Below, piece after piece: positions 1 through 5,806 of a DNA stretch of 44,854 nucleotides (positions are counted from its first letter, which is position 1; each line of letters begins with the position of its first letter). The notes beneath the pieces were generated by a model, which saw only the letters and a list, made by a program, of their open reading frames with translations, was not told the DNA's origin and did not search any database. Source of the DNA: a virus. The stretch is taken from positions 1 through 44,854 of IMG/VR virus record IMGVR_UViG_3300037847_001486; one strand, written 5' to 3'. The position numbers and the translations under genes were made by a program.

Positions 1-282
1 CTGACGTTCAGTTACGACGGACAGAATTGGGATGATGCAGTTACATCAATGACAGAATACAATACGCCTGTATCTGTAGTGTTCAACCTCAAGAAAGGTG
101 AAGCACTGCCGAAGACATGGCGAGGGTTTGATGTCGTGGATGGGGACGTGGCGGATGACATCATGATAGGCAAGAGAGGTAAGTACATACTCGGACTTCG
201 GTTCAAAGGAACTAAGGCTAAGTTGGAGGAGGGCATCCAGCTGGGCTTTGTAGTAGACAGCCCAAATATTTTTAACACTTAA
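1..282 (+). CDS. Partial phage protein, C-terminal end only
   Basis: The reading frame is open from the first base of the window and stops with TAA at 280-282, so this is the last 93 residues of a longer protein whose start lies outside. An internal ATG at 49 is probably not the real start, because the frame upstream of it reads as plausible protein (it begins LTFSYDGQNWDD). Visible blocks are a DGQNWDD segment, a PVSVVFNL strand, an LPKTWRGFDVVDGDVADD stretch and a GLRFKGTKAK motif. This pattern recalls the C-terminal part of gp88/DUF7227-like phage proteins of unknown role, but that is from memory and weak. It heads the run of small early genes on this strand. Confidence 0.7.
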   Translation: MTFSYDGQNWDDAVTSMTEYNTPVSVVFNLKKGEALPKTWRGFDVVDGDVADDIMIGKRGKYILGLRFKGTKAKLEEGIQLGFVVDSPNIFNT

Positions 283-290
283 ACACAAAC

Positions 291-479
291 ATGAATATCT
301 ATTTTGATAATCTGCTAAGGCAGAAAGGACCGGAGGCAGTGAAGGATTCCATATGCGTCAGTTATAGCGAACTGATTCGCATGATGTATAGTAGACAAGA
401 GTCTATTGAAACGTTGAGTCGGTGTACAAGTTACCCGAAAGAAACTATTGTTAAAGTATTAAAAGAAAAGAATCTATGA
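291..479 (+). CDS. Small hypothetical early protein (62 aa)
   Basis: This 62-residue protein is not recognised. It starts 8 bases after the previous stop in an A-rich leader without a Shine-Dalgarno sequence. Its TGA overlaps the ATG of the next small gene as ATGA, so the two are likely translationally coupled. The C-terminal half (SYPKETIVKVLKEKNL) looks like a short helix-turn-helix-type segment, but this is not enough to assign DNA binding. No membrane segment or cysteine cluster is visible. Confidence 0.65.
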   Translation: MNIYFDNLLRQKGPEAVKDSICVSYSELIRMMYSRQESIETLSRCTSYPKETIVKVLKEKNL

Positions 480-595
480 AAGACAATAAATTATTGAACG
501 AAGTTATTTCATTTCTAATGGATAATGAACAATATGGCGATGATTGGGGAGAGCATATCGAATTACTTAATAAACTAACAGAAGAGAACTCATGA
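476..595 (+). CDS. Very small hypothetical early protein (39 aa)
   Basis: A 39-residue reading frame fills the gap between two neighbouring genes. Its ATG overlaps the upstream TGA (bases 476-479) and its own TGA at 593-595 overlaps the next ATG at 592, giving an unbroken ATGA chain. The product is acidic and probably helical (it begins MKDNKLLNEVISFLMDNEQY and ends LLNKLTEENS). The precise fit between both neighbours is the main evidence that it is translated. No function can be given. Confidence 0.6.
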   Translation: MKDNKLLNEVISFLMDNEQYGDDWGEHIELLNKLTEENS

Positions 596-879
596 AAATA
601 TTTCACTTTCAATTACAAGATTCATTGGGCAACAAGAAGACGCTCATATGTAGACTAACAGATGGCAGCATCAAATACACATTGTATGGAGGATGGGGAG
701 ACAGTGGTATGCTGTTCAGTGTGGACAATATACAATTTAAGTGGGTTTGGGATAGACTACCCATAGAAACTGTGGAAGAAGAGACCAAAGAAAAATTCGC
801 TACAAGGGTTTGGGAAATGCTCGAAGAAAGCACGCACGAGCCTATGCATAGTGTAAACGTTAACGTAGAATTTGCATAG
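592..879 (+). CDS. Hypothetical early protein (95 aa)
   Basis: This 95-residue protein of unknown function is coupled to the gene before it by a 4-base ATGA overlap. The N-terminal half looks like beta strands (MKIFHFQLQDSLGNKKTLIC, then a KYTLYGGWGDSG turn). The C-terminal half has a predicted helix rich in Glu and Lys. No known motif, signal peptide or membrane segment is seen. It is most likely one of the host-takeover or accessory proteins typical of phage early regions; that role is inferred from position only. Confidence 0.65.
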   Translation: MKIFHFQLQDSLGNKKTLICRLTDGSIKYTLYGGWGDSGMLFSVDNIQFKWVWDRLPIETVEEETKEKFATRVWEMLEESTHEPMHSVNVNVEFA

Positions 880-881
880 CA

Positions 882-1100
882 ATGAGTAGTATAACATTTG
901 AACAAGCCAAGAAAGTGCTTGAGGATTTAGGGTATGTGGTAGATGTTGCTCACATATGCACCGTCACTGATCGGTACGAGTGTACAGATGAGGACGCAAG
1001 GGAAGTATTAAAGGATGTGTATGAGGGGGCCTGGCATACAATCAAAGAGCGTGTGCATGACAGGTGTGAATTTTTAGAATATAAATACAAGGACGAATGA
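882..1100 (+). CDS. Small hypothetical phage protein (72 aa)
   Basis: The ATG lies 2 bases after the upstream TAG, and the TGA overlaps the next ATG. The protein begins with a helix (FEQAKKVLEDLGYVVD) and contains TDEDAREVLKDVYEGAWHTI, a pattern met in many small Bacteroidetes phage proteins where a TxEDAxxxL helix is followed by a W-I helix. I know no function for that group. It is all-alpha with no metal-binding cluster. The operon position suggests an early accessory role. Confidence 0.65.
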   Translation: MSSITFEQAKKVLEDLGYVVDVAHICTVTDRYECTDEDAREVLKDVYEGAWHTIKERVHDRCEFLEYKYKDE

Positions 1101-1390
1101 AAAACAACGAGTATGTAATTTATAACAGAGCGTTAGACAATATGCTGCGCTTTACTACAGGAGAGGTAATCATCTATGGCAACAAGCAAGAGGCTGTGGA
1201 TGACTTGTATGGAGATGAAGAGGTTGTGCTAATTAAAGATTTGTCGCTTCGAAATCAGCAAATTATTTCAGACCAGTTGGAAGAAACCCCAATTCTTGGA
1301 GGTCGAATGAAAGAATTAAGCACAGAAGATTTGCTCAACGAGTTAGCCTCAAGAGGTTGGCACGAAGGAATTAAACAGAAGGAATCGTGA
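1097..1390 (+). CDS. Hypothetical early protein (97 aa)
   Basis: The start codon overlaps the previous stop as ATGA. The product is 97 residues, acidic in the middle (DDLYGDEEVVLI) and ends in a charged tail. It has no recognisable domain. It is the last gene before a 71-base A/T-rich intergenic segment that carries a promoter-like element, so it probably closes the first small early operon. Confidence 0.6.
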   Translation: MKNNEYVIYNRALDNMLRFTTGEVIIYGNKQEAVDDLYGDEEVVLIKDLSLRNQQIISDQLEETPILGGRMKELSTEDLLNELASRGWHEGIKQKES

Positions 1391-1391
1391 A

Positions 1392-1442
1392 TGTTAACAG
1401 ATGTTAAATATTTTGATATTAACATTTTATTATTTATTATTG
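1392..1442 (+). promoter_or_regulatory. Bacteroidetes-type promoter with overlapping operator-like inverted repeat
   Basis: A TTTG at 1412-1415 is followed by 19 bases and then TATTATTG at 1435-1442. This fits the Bacteroidetes consensus TTTG-N19-TAnnTTTG with one mismatch, 19 bases before the ATG at 1462. The -33 TTTG is exactly the loop of an imperfect inverted repeat (TGTTAAATAT at 1402-1411, ATATTAACA at 1416-1424). An 8-base palindrome TGTTAACA at 1392-1399 repeats the same half-site. A repressor or activator bound there would cover the -33 element; regulation is inferred. Confidence 0.55.
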
Positions 1443-1461
1443 TCAAACTAAACTACAAATT

Positions 1462-1761
1462 ATGACAGAGTTATTTATTAAGAACATCAAGGAGATTGAT
1501 GGACCTAATCACACAGTCGACCTCTTGGTTGACTTCACTTGGAGCGCACCCACCTTCATCAAAAGGGAAAGGAAAGTAATACCAATCGAAAAGATAGAGC
1601 AGTTCTACTACGATGAGGGGTTAGACCAGCGTGAGTTGTTAGGGCCGCCCCATCTTGATGCTTCGTATGACAGAGTGTGGACTGTTGATTTTTGGGACGA
1701 GGTAGAAGACGGATACCTAGAAAAGTTCGTCAAGGATTATTTAATTGAAAACTTAAAATAG
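1462..1761 (+). CDS. Hypothetical early protein (99 aa)
   Basis: This is the first gene after the promoter/operator-like segment at 1392-1442. It has an A-rich leader (CTACAAATT before the ATG) and no Shine-Dalgarno. The 99-residue product is acidic and aromatic-rich towards the C-terminus (YDRVWTVDFWDEVEDGYLEK). I do not recognise a family. Its position directly behind a regulated-looking promoter makes it a candidate early accessory or takeover protein. Confidence 0.65.
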   Translation: MTELFIKNIKEIDGPNHTVDLLVDFTWSAPTFIKRERKVIPIEKIEQFYYDEGLDQRELLGPPHLDASYDRVWTVDFWDEVEDGYLEKFVKDYLIENLK

Positions 1762-1766
1762 AATTT

Positions 1767-2150
1767 ATGGGATTTTTTAGTTGGATTGCAATGGATACGG
1801 GAAGAAGTATCCGTAACAGACATGTCGAGGGCTACTCCTCACAGGTAGTATACATGCGAGACCAGAAGGGTAACGTGTGGAAGGAGGATGACTACGATGG
1901 GTATGGAGTGTTCGGTGGCAAGGACTTTTATCAGTTGCTCGCAGAGATGAACGAGGTCGAGGGGTTGACGGGTGACGTGAACAATGATCGGCAGCTTGGT
2001 ATAGACTTGGCGTTTAGTAAGGATGCGCACATATCACCGACACTCAATGAGCACCATCATTCGGATTGGGTTAACGAACACAATCAGCATTGCCCTGACC
2101 AAGGGTTTTTCTATGACCATGAAGATGAGGAAGATGATGAGACATGGTAG
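1767..2150 (+). CDS. Conserved phage/bacterial protein of unknown function (MGFFSW family)
   Basis: The N-terminus MGFFSWIAMDTGRSI, the segment VYMRDQKGNVWKEDDYDGYG and the block GVFGGKDFYQLLAEMN form a pattern I recognise from many Bacteroidetes phages and gut or marine contigs, where it is annotated as hypothetical. The usual length is about 120-150 residues, and this copy is 127. The C-terminus is very acidic with clustered His residues (EHHHSDW). It overlaps the start of the downstream methyltransferase gene by about 14 bases, which suggests coupling. No catalytic motif is apparent. Confidence 0.75.
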   Translation: MGFFSWIAMDTGRSIRNRHVEGYSSQVVYMRDQKGNVWKEDDYDGYGVFGGKDFYQLLAEMNEVEGLTGDVNNDRQLGIDLAFSKDAHISPTLNEHHHSDWVNEHNQHCPDQGFFYDHEDEEDDETW

Positions 2151-3138
2151 TTTATTTTCAGGTATAGGTGGGTTCGACTTGGCTGCCCAATGGATGGGCT
2201 GGACAAACGTATTCCACTGCGAGTGGGAAGACTTCCCGCGCAAGGTATTAAATCATCACTTTCCTAAATCAATATCATATGGAGACATCAAAGAAACAGA
2301 CTTTACTATTCACAGGGGACAAATCGACATCCTCTCAGGGGGATTCCCTTGCCAACCTTACTCCGTCGCAGGCAAGAGAGAAGGTAAAAACGACGATAGA
2401 CATCTCTGGCCTGAAATGCTACGAGCAATACGAGAAATTAAACCAAGGTACGTCGTGGGCGAAAACGTTCGTGGCCTGCTTAGTTGGAATGGAGGATTGG
2501 TTTTCGATGAGGTGCAAGCTGACTTGGAAGATGAAGGCTTCGAAGTCATCCCGTTTATACTTCCAGCTGCAAGCGTCAACGCCCCGCACAAAAGAGACAG
2601 GGTATGGTTTGTTGCTCACGCCAACGACAAGGGAGGACGTGGTGAACTTGGAGACGTTCCAAAAGCGAATGGAGAAGTATCCCAACGGAACAAAGATACC
2701 GAACCTAGCTACGCAAATCAGTCAGATGTTACCGACGCCACGCACAACGGACGTGGAGGGTGGCAAGGCCAGCGGGGTGAAGAACGATGGCAACGGATGG
2801 TATCGGGAGAACAAGAAGGGCGAACGATGGGGAGTGAAGCTCAGGGACGTAGCGGAGAACGGGATGCTACCAACGCCAAAGGTTCAGGACGAACGCCATG
2901 CACTGAGGGACAGGGGCAAGAGCAACCTCGGGGAAGAGATGGCGGAGGTTGGATATCAACGCCTTGGGACTCCTTCCCATCTCAACCCCCTGTTCTGTGC
3001 GGAGATGATGGGATTCCCCGCGAATTGGACGGTATCACCTTTTCTAAATGGAGAAAAGAATCAATCAAAGGATACGGCAACGCAATAGTGCCGCAGGTAG
3101 TGTATCCCATATTCAAAGCAATCGAAAGATTGGATTAG
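2137..3138 (+). CDS. dcm: DNA (cytosine-5) methyltransferase, Dcm family
   Basis: Transfers a methyl group from S-adenosylmethionine to C5 of cytosine, probably to mask phage DNA from host restriction. Numbered from the ATG at 2137, motif I is LFSGIGGFD (6-14), motif IV is GGFPCQ with catalytic Cys72, motif VI is ENV (109-111), motif VIII is HKRDRVW (151-157) and motif X is GYGNAIVP (312-319). The frame is open further upstream, but motif I begins six residues after this ATG; the adjacent ATG at 2134 is an equal alternative. The target-recognition region (about 160-290) is unusual, low-complexity and rich in Gly, Arg, Glu and Gln. That region coincides with a second gene encoded in another frame (2279-3088), which probably explains its composition. 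Confidence 0.93.
   Translation: MRHGSLFSGIGGFDLAAQWMGWTNVFHCEWEDFPRKVLNHHFPKSISYGDIKETDFTIHRGQIDILSGGFPCQPYSVAGKREGKNDDRHLWPEMLRAIREIKPRYVVGENVRGLLSWNGGLVFDEVQADLEDEGFEVIPFILPAASVNAPHKRDRVWFVAHANDKGGRGELGDVPKANGEVSQRNKDTEPSYANQSDVTDATHNGRGGWQGQRGEERWQRMVSGEQEGRTMGSEAQGRSGERDATNAKGSGRTPCTEGQGQEQPRGRDGGGWISTPWDSFPSQPPVLCGDDGIPRELDGITFSKWRKESIKGYGNAIVPQVVYPIFKAIERLD
2279..3088 (+). CDS. Conserved phage protein nested out of frame inside dcm (LPTP-repeat family)
   Basis: A 269-residue frame lies wholly inside the methyltransferase gene, shifted by one base on the same strand. It is not random: it matches from memory a phage protein family found beside or fused to cytosine methyltransferases. Hallmarks are CYEQYEKLNQGTSWAKTF, GMEDWFSMRCKLTWK, RLYFQLQ, ETGYGLLLTPT, two further LPTP repeats (MLPTPRTTD, MLPTPKVQD) and a C-terminal LNPLFCAEMMGFPANWT. 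In-frame TAA at 2249-2251 leaves the ATG at 2279 as the only ATG start. The role is unknown; a part in target recognition or a methyltransferase partner is inference. The alternative is a frameshifted fusion product of both frames. Confidence 0.75.
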   Translation: METSKKQTLLFTGDKSTSSQGDSLANLTPSQAREKVKTTIDISGLKCYEQYEKLNQGTSWAKTFVACLVGMEDWFSMRCKLTWKMKASKSSRLYFQLQASTPRTKETGYGLLLTPTTREDVVNLETFQKRMEKYPNGTKIPNLATQISQMLPTPRTTDVEGGKASGVKNDGNGWYRENKKGERWGVKLRDVAENGMLPTPKVQDERHALRDRGKSNLGEEMAEVGYQRLGTPSHLNPLFCAEMMGFPANWTVSPFLNGEKNQSKDTATQ

Positions 3139-3156
3139 TTAACCTCAATAATTTAA

Positions 3157-3366
3157 ATGGAATTAAGTAAACATCAGAAGAAAGAAAGGCTGACCAGCAT
3201 AAAGCAACACGTCAGCATAATGAAGGATCATCTTGTAGATATGTACAAGTTGATGGATGATATGGATAGTCGCACAAGGATAGAGGTGCGAGATAATATT
3301 AGCAATGTCAAGGATGAATTGAATGCAATTCTCTTGGCGAGTAAATGGCACTTTGAAATTAAGTAG
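3157..3366 (+). CDS. Small helical hypothetical protein (69 aa)
   Basis: Starts 18 bases after dcm behind an A/T-rich leader (CTCAATAATTTAA). The 69-residue product is charged and predicted to be almost entirely helical, with heptad-like spacing through MKDHLVDMYKLMDDMDSRTR. The stop is directly followed by the next ATG, so the two are co-translated. No family is recognised. It belongs to a group of four small genes between the methyltransferase and the recombination module. Confidence 0.65.
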   Translation: MELSKHQKKERLTSIKQHVSIMKDHLVDMYKLMDDMDSRTRIEVRDNISNVKDELNAILLASKWHFEIK

Positions 3367-3549
3367 ATGAAAATGAGTAAGGCACAGGTAGATGCAACGA
3401 TAGATTTCTACGTAAGGTATATGCAATTCGTAAAGACACTCAATGATGACCTGCACCGCGCAGCTGTCATGTATGCTGGTCGTCTCAAGACTGACGAGTC
3501 TGATGACGTTAATGTAAACGCTCAAGACGTTGAGCTCAAATCAAATTAA
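3367..3549 (+). CDS. Small hypothetical protein (60 aa)
   Basis: The ATG abuts the previous stop codon, and an in-frame ATG at 3373 is an alternative start. The 60-residue product begins with an aromatic helix (TIDFYVRYMQFVKTLNDDLH) and ends with an acidic disordered-looking tail. The TAA is immediately followed by the next ATG, continuing a tight operon. Nothing in it points to a specific function. Confidence 0.6.
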   Translation: MKMSKAQVDATIDFYVRYMQFVKTLNDDLHRAAVMYAGRLKTDESDDVNVNAQDVELKSN

Positions 3550-3864
3550 ATGTTAAAGAAGATAACATTCGATAACTGCTTGAGGGTGGTCTCCGAGAAG
3601 ACGGAGATACCCACTGACAACATCCTTGCTAAGGACAAATCACGGCTGGTATCAGATGCTCGACATCTGTTTTTCTACACATGCAACGAGGCAGGTGTTA
3701 CGCCTGCATATGTCAGGGAGTATGTTAAACTCTACACAGGTGGAGTCAACTCTCCTCAGACAGGTCTTATTAAGTATGGCATCGAACGCATCCAGCGTAT
3801 GATGGCTGACGATAAGAACGTCGACTCGTTGGTAAAACAAATCATCGAAGAATGTATACAGTAA
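3550..3864 (+). CDS. DnaA domain IV-like DNA-binding protein
   Basis: The 104-residue protein resembles only the DNA-binding C-terminal domain of the replication initiator DnaA. The pattern KSRLVSDARHLFFYTCNEAG (about 29-48), then a turn with a TGG segment, and LIKYGIERI correspond to the RxxIVxARQ, recognition-helix and HAVRKI elements. There is no AAA+ ATPase region, so it cannot act as a full initiator. Phages of Bacteroidetes often carry such stand-alone domains; the likely role is binding DnaA-box-like sites on phage or host DNA. A second such protein lies at 10774. It overlaps the next gene by 13 bases. Confidence 0.65.
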   Translation: MLKKITFDNCLRVVSEKTEIPTDNILAKDKSRLVSDARHLFFYTCNEAGVTPAYVREYVKLYTGGVNSPQTGLIKYGIERIQRMMADDKNVDSLVKQIIEECIQ

Positions 3865-4205
3865 ATCAAGTTTGGAGGGACGCGCGAGAGGATGGATCAT
3901 CCACCTTCGTCAAGGCGATGGGCAAGGATCCTGCCTTCGTGCTGAACAAAACCTTTAAAGTATACATCAAGGACGAGGAGTTGAAGGTATATAAGTGTAC
4001 GTCAGAACACTATCAGGAGCAGGACGCTAGCGTCTTCCTAAAATACGGATGGCATAAAGCCATAATACTGACATACTTAAATGCTTGCACCGAACGTCTC
4101 GATGTAATGATTGACTCCATGCAAAATGGGCTTCGCGAGGAGTCAGTCCATCCTAGAATTAAGAAGCTCATTAACAACTACAATGAAAAAATCAAATCAT
4201 TATGA
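3852..4205 (+). CDS. Hypothetical protein upstream of recombination genes (117 aa)
   Basis: The gene overlaps the DnaA-like gene by 13 bases and the annealing-protein gene by 4 bases (ATGA), so it is embedded in the replication/recombination operon. The 117-residue product has an N-terminal beta-rich half (FKVYIKDEELKVYKC) and a helical C-terminal half with charged residues. No known domain can be seen. Its placement suggests an accessory function for DNA recombination, which is inference only. Confidence 0.65.
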   Translation: MYTVNQVWRDAREDGSSTFVKAMGKDPAFVLNKTFKVYIKDEELKVYKCTSEHYQEQDASVFLKYGWHKAIILTYLNACTERLDVMIDSMQNGLREESVHPRIKKLINNYNEKIKSL

Positions 4206-4777
4206 GTGTATTTCAAAAGTTAAGCGCAATCCCTTTCAAGGATAGGGTCAAGCGCAAGGGTTCGTTAGATTATGTATCATGGGCAGATGCCTGGTCATTA
4301 GTTAAGAAGCATTATCCTGAGGCACAACGCACAGTGTATGAGCACGAGCACACGGGTCTCAACTTCTTCAGTGATGGACAGACGGCATACGTCAAGGTCG
4401 GTATTACTATCGATGGGCTAGAGCATATTGATATGCTGCCTGTGATGGACTACCGCAACAAGGCCATACCTGTAGATAGCATGACGGCATTCGATGTCAA
4501 CAAGACTATCCAGCGATCAACTGCCAAGGCGATTGCTATGCACGGATTGGGCTTGCAATTGTGGACGGGTGAGGACTTGCCGGGAGATAGTACTTCTGAG
4601 CCTGCCTCTACTACTAAGTTGCAACCCCTGAAGGTAGACGATAAGAACTGGGCTAAGGTCTGTAAGTACGTAGAGTCTAACAAGGACACGCACAAGTTCG
4701 ATGATATCATAAAGCAACTGTCTACTAAGTATAAGATAGATGCTAAGACTAAGACTGCGCTAAGAGCTAAGGCATGA
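4202..4777 (+). CDS. Sak3-like single-strand DNA annealing protein (DUF1071)
   Basis: Promotes annealing of complementary single strands during phage recombination, working with the exonuclease encoded next. The Sak3/DUF1071 signature is clear: LDYVSWADAW (22-31), a FFSDGQTAYVKVGITIDG block, HIDMLPVMDYRNKAIP (about 75-90), DVNKTIQRSTAKAIAMHGLG and a GEDLP at the end of the conserved core. The last 60 residues are a charged tail less typical of the family. Length 191 is normal. It overlaps both neighbours by 4 bases, so annealing protein and exonuclease are probably made together. Confidence 0.88.
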   Translation: MSVFQKLSAIPFKDRVKRKGSLDYVSWADAWSLVKKHYPEAQRTVYEHEHTGLNFFSDGQTAYVKVGITIDGLEHIDMLPVMDYRNKAIPVDSMTAFDVNKTIQRSTAKAIAMHGLGLQLWTGEDLPGDSTSEPASTTKLQPLKVDDKNWAKVCKYVESNKDTHKFDDIIKQLSTKYKIDAKTKTALRAKA

Positions 4778-5499
4778 GTGAGGTCTTAAATAATCTCAAG
4801 ATTGACGAGATGTACTACGGGGAGTATGGGCAGCAGTGGCTGTCCAACTCCGACATCTCATCACTCCTAGTTAATCCTGCAAACTTCAGGAAGGCTAGGA
4901 CAGATAGCAAAGCCCTGATAATGGGCAGGTACTTTCACTGGTCTATACTCGAGCCCGAGAAAGCCAAGGAAATACAATGCATCGATGCAACTACAAGGTC
5001 AACGAAGGCGTACAAGGAGGCTACACAGGACGGCAGTGTGATGTTACTATGTCACGAGCAGGCCCATGTAGACAAGATGGTTCAGGCCATCAAGCACAAC
5101 TTCGATTTCTTTGAGGGTATCTATGAAGAGGGCAATGTGTTCGAGCAGCCTGCTACTACTGAATTGTTTGACCTAGATTGGAAGGGCAAGGCGGACATCG
5201 TAGCAGGATCCCGCATCATTGACCTGAAGACCACGTCTAATCTCAATAGCTTTAGGCAGTCGGCATACAAGTTCAACTATGATAGTCAGGCGTATCTGTA
5301 TCAGAAGTTGTTCGGCAAGCCGATGGAGTTTTGGGCTATTGATAAGACAACGCTAGCGATGGGTCAGTTCCATTGCTCGGATGAATTTCTGCGGTCTGGT
5401 GAGCAGAAGGTGAAGGAGGCATCAGAAATTTATAAAAGATTTTTCGGGGAATCCTCCACCGAATCAATCGAGAATCATTATATTGTGGAGGAACTTTAA
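4774..5499 (+). CDS. RecE-like PD-(D/E)XK exonuclease (DUF3799 type)
   Basis: Likely 5'-3' double-strand exonuclease that generates the single strands used by the Sak3-like protein. The fold signature is present: GRYFHWSILEPE (51-62, with His55 and Glu60), Asp141 in KGKADIV, and Asp150-Leu-Lys152 in IIDLKTT, followed by a QAYLY helix (about 172-176). These correspond to the metal-binding and catalytic residues of RecE/exonuclease VIII C-terminal domains. Length 241 suits a stand-alone nuclease domain. The start overlaps the annealing gene by 4 bases. Confidence 0.88.
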   Translation: MSEVLNNLKIDEMYYGEYGQQWLSNSDISSLLVNPANFRKARTDSKALIMGRYFHWSILEPEKAKEIQCIDATTRSTKAYKEATQDGSVMLLCHEQAHVDKMVQAIKHNFDFFEGIYEEGNVFEQPATTELFDLDWKGKADIVAGSRIIDLKTTSNLNSFRQSAYKFNYDSQAYLYQKLFGKPMEFWAIDKTTLAMGQFHCSDEFLRSGEQKVKEASEIYKRFFGESSTESIENHYIVEEL

Positions 5500-5510
5500 A
5501 TTAATTTAAT

Positions 5511-5741
5511 ATGAGTAAAGAGAAAATTTTCGCAGACGGTTTCAATTTCAAGCGACGTGATAACGCTCCTGATTTTGTTGTAGGTAACCTCAGCCTCAAG
5601 GCTGAAGAGGCTATCCAGTTTATCAAAGACCGTACAAAGAACGGATGGGTCAACCTCAACATCAACCAAGCAAAGAGTGGCAGCTTCTATGTGGAGCTCG
5701 ACACTTATGAGCCTAAGAAGAAGGAGGAGCAACCCTTTTAA
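5511..5741 (+). CDS. Small protein with SSB-like C-terminal tip (76 aa)
   Basis: Directly follows the recombination pair. The compact 76-residue protein has beta-strand patterning (FVVGNLSLKAEEA, then GWVNLNI and GSFYVELDTYEP) and ends in KKEEQPF. An acidic C-terminus ending Pro-Phe is the hallmark of bacterial SSB tips that recruit replication and repair partners. I recall homologous small proteins in Bacteroidetes phages annotated as hypothetical. A minimal single-strand DNA-binding or partner-recruiting protein is a reasonable inference, but no full OB fold can be confirmed by eye. It is followed at once by a strong terminator. Confidence 0.7.
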   Translation: MSKEKIFADGFNFKRRDNAPDFVVGNLSLKAEEAIQFIKDRTKNGWVNLNINQAKSGSFYVELDTYEPKKKEEQPF

Positions 5742-5759
5742 TTTGTGGTTTGGTTCATG

Positions 5760-5788
5760 GGGGGAGGATTATCCTCCCCCTTTTTTTT
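5760..5788 (+). terminator. Intrinsic terminator after the recombination operon
   Basis: GGGGGAGG (5760-5767) pairs with CCTCCCCC (5773-5780) around a 5-base loop, followed by eight T residues (5781-5788). It lies 19 bases after the stop of the 76-residue gene and before the primase gene. It should end transcription of the first early block or limit read-through into the replication genes. Confidence 0.92.
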
Positions 5789-5806
5789 GTCGGGTAATCA
5801 AATCAC

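Noticed and set aside
2023-2136. N-terminal extension of the methyltransferase frame
   Set aside because: The extension lies within the previous gene in another frame, and motif I begins normally just after the ATG at 2137 (or 2134).
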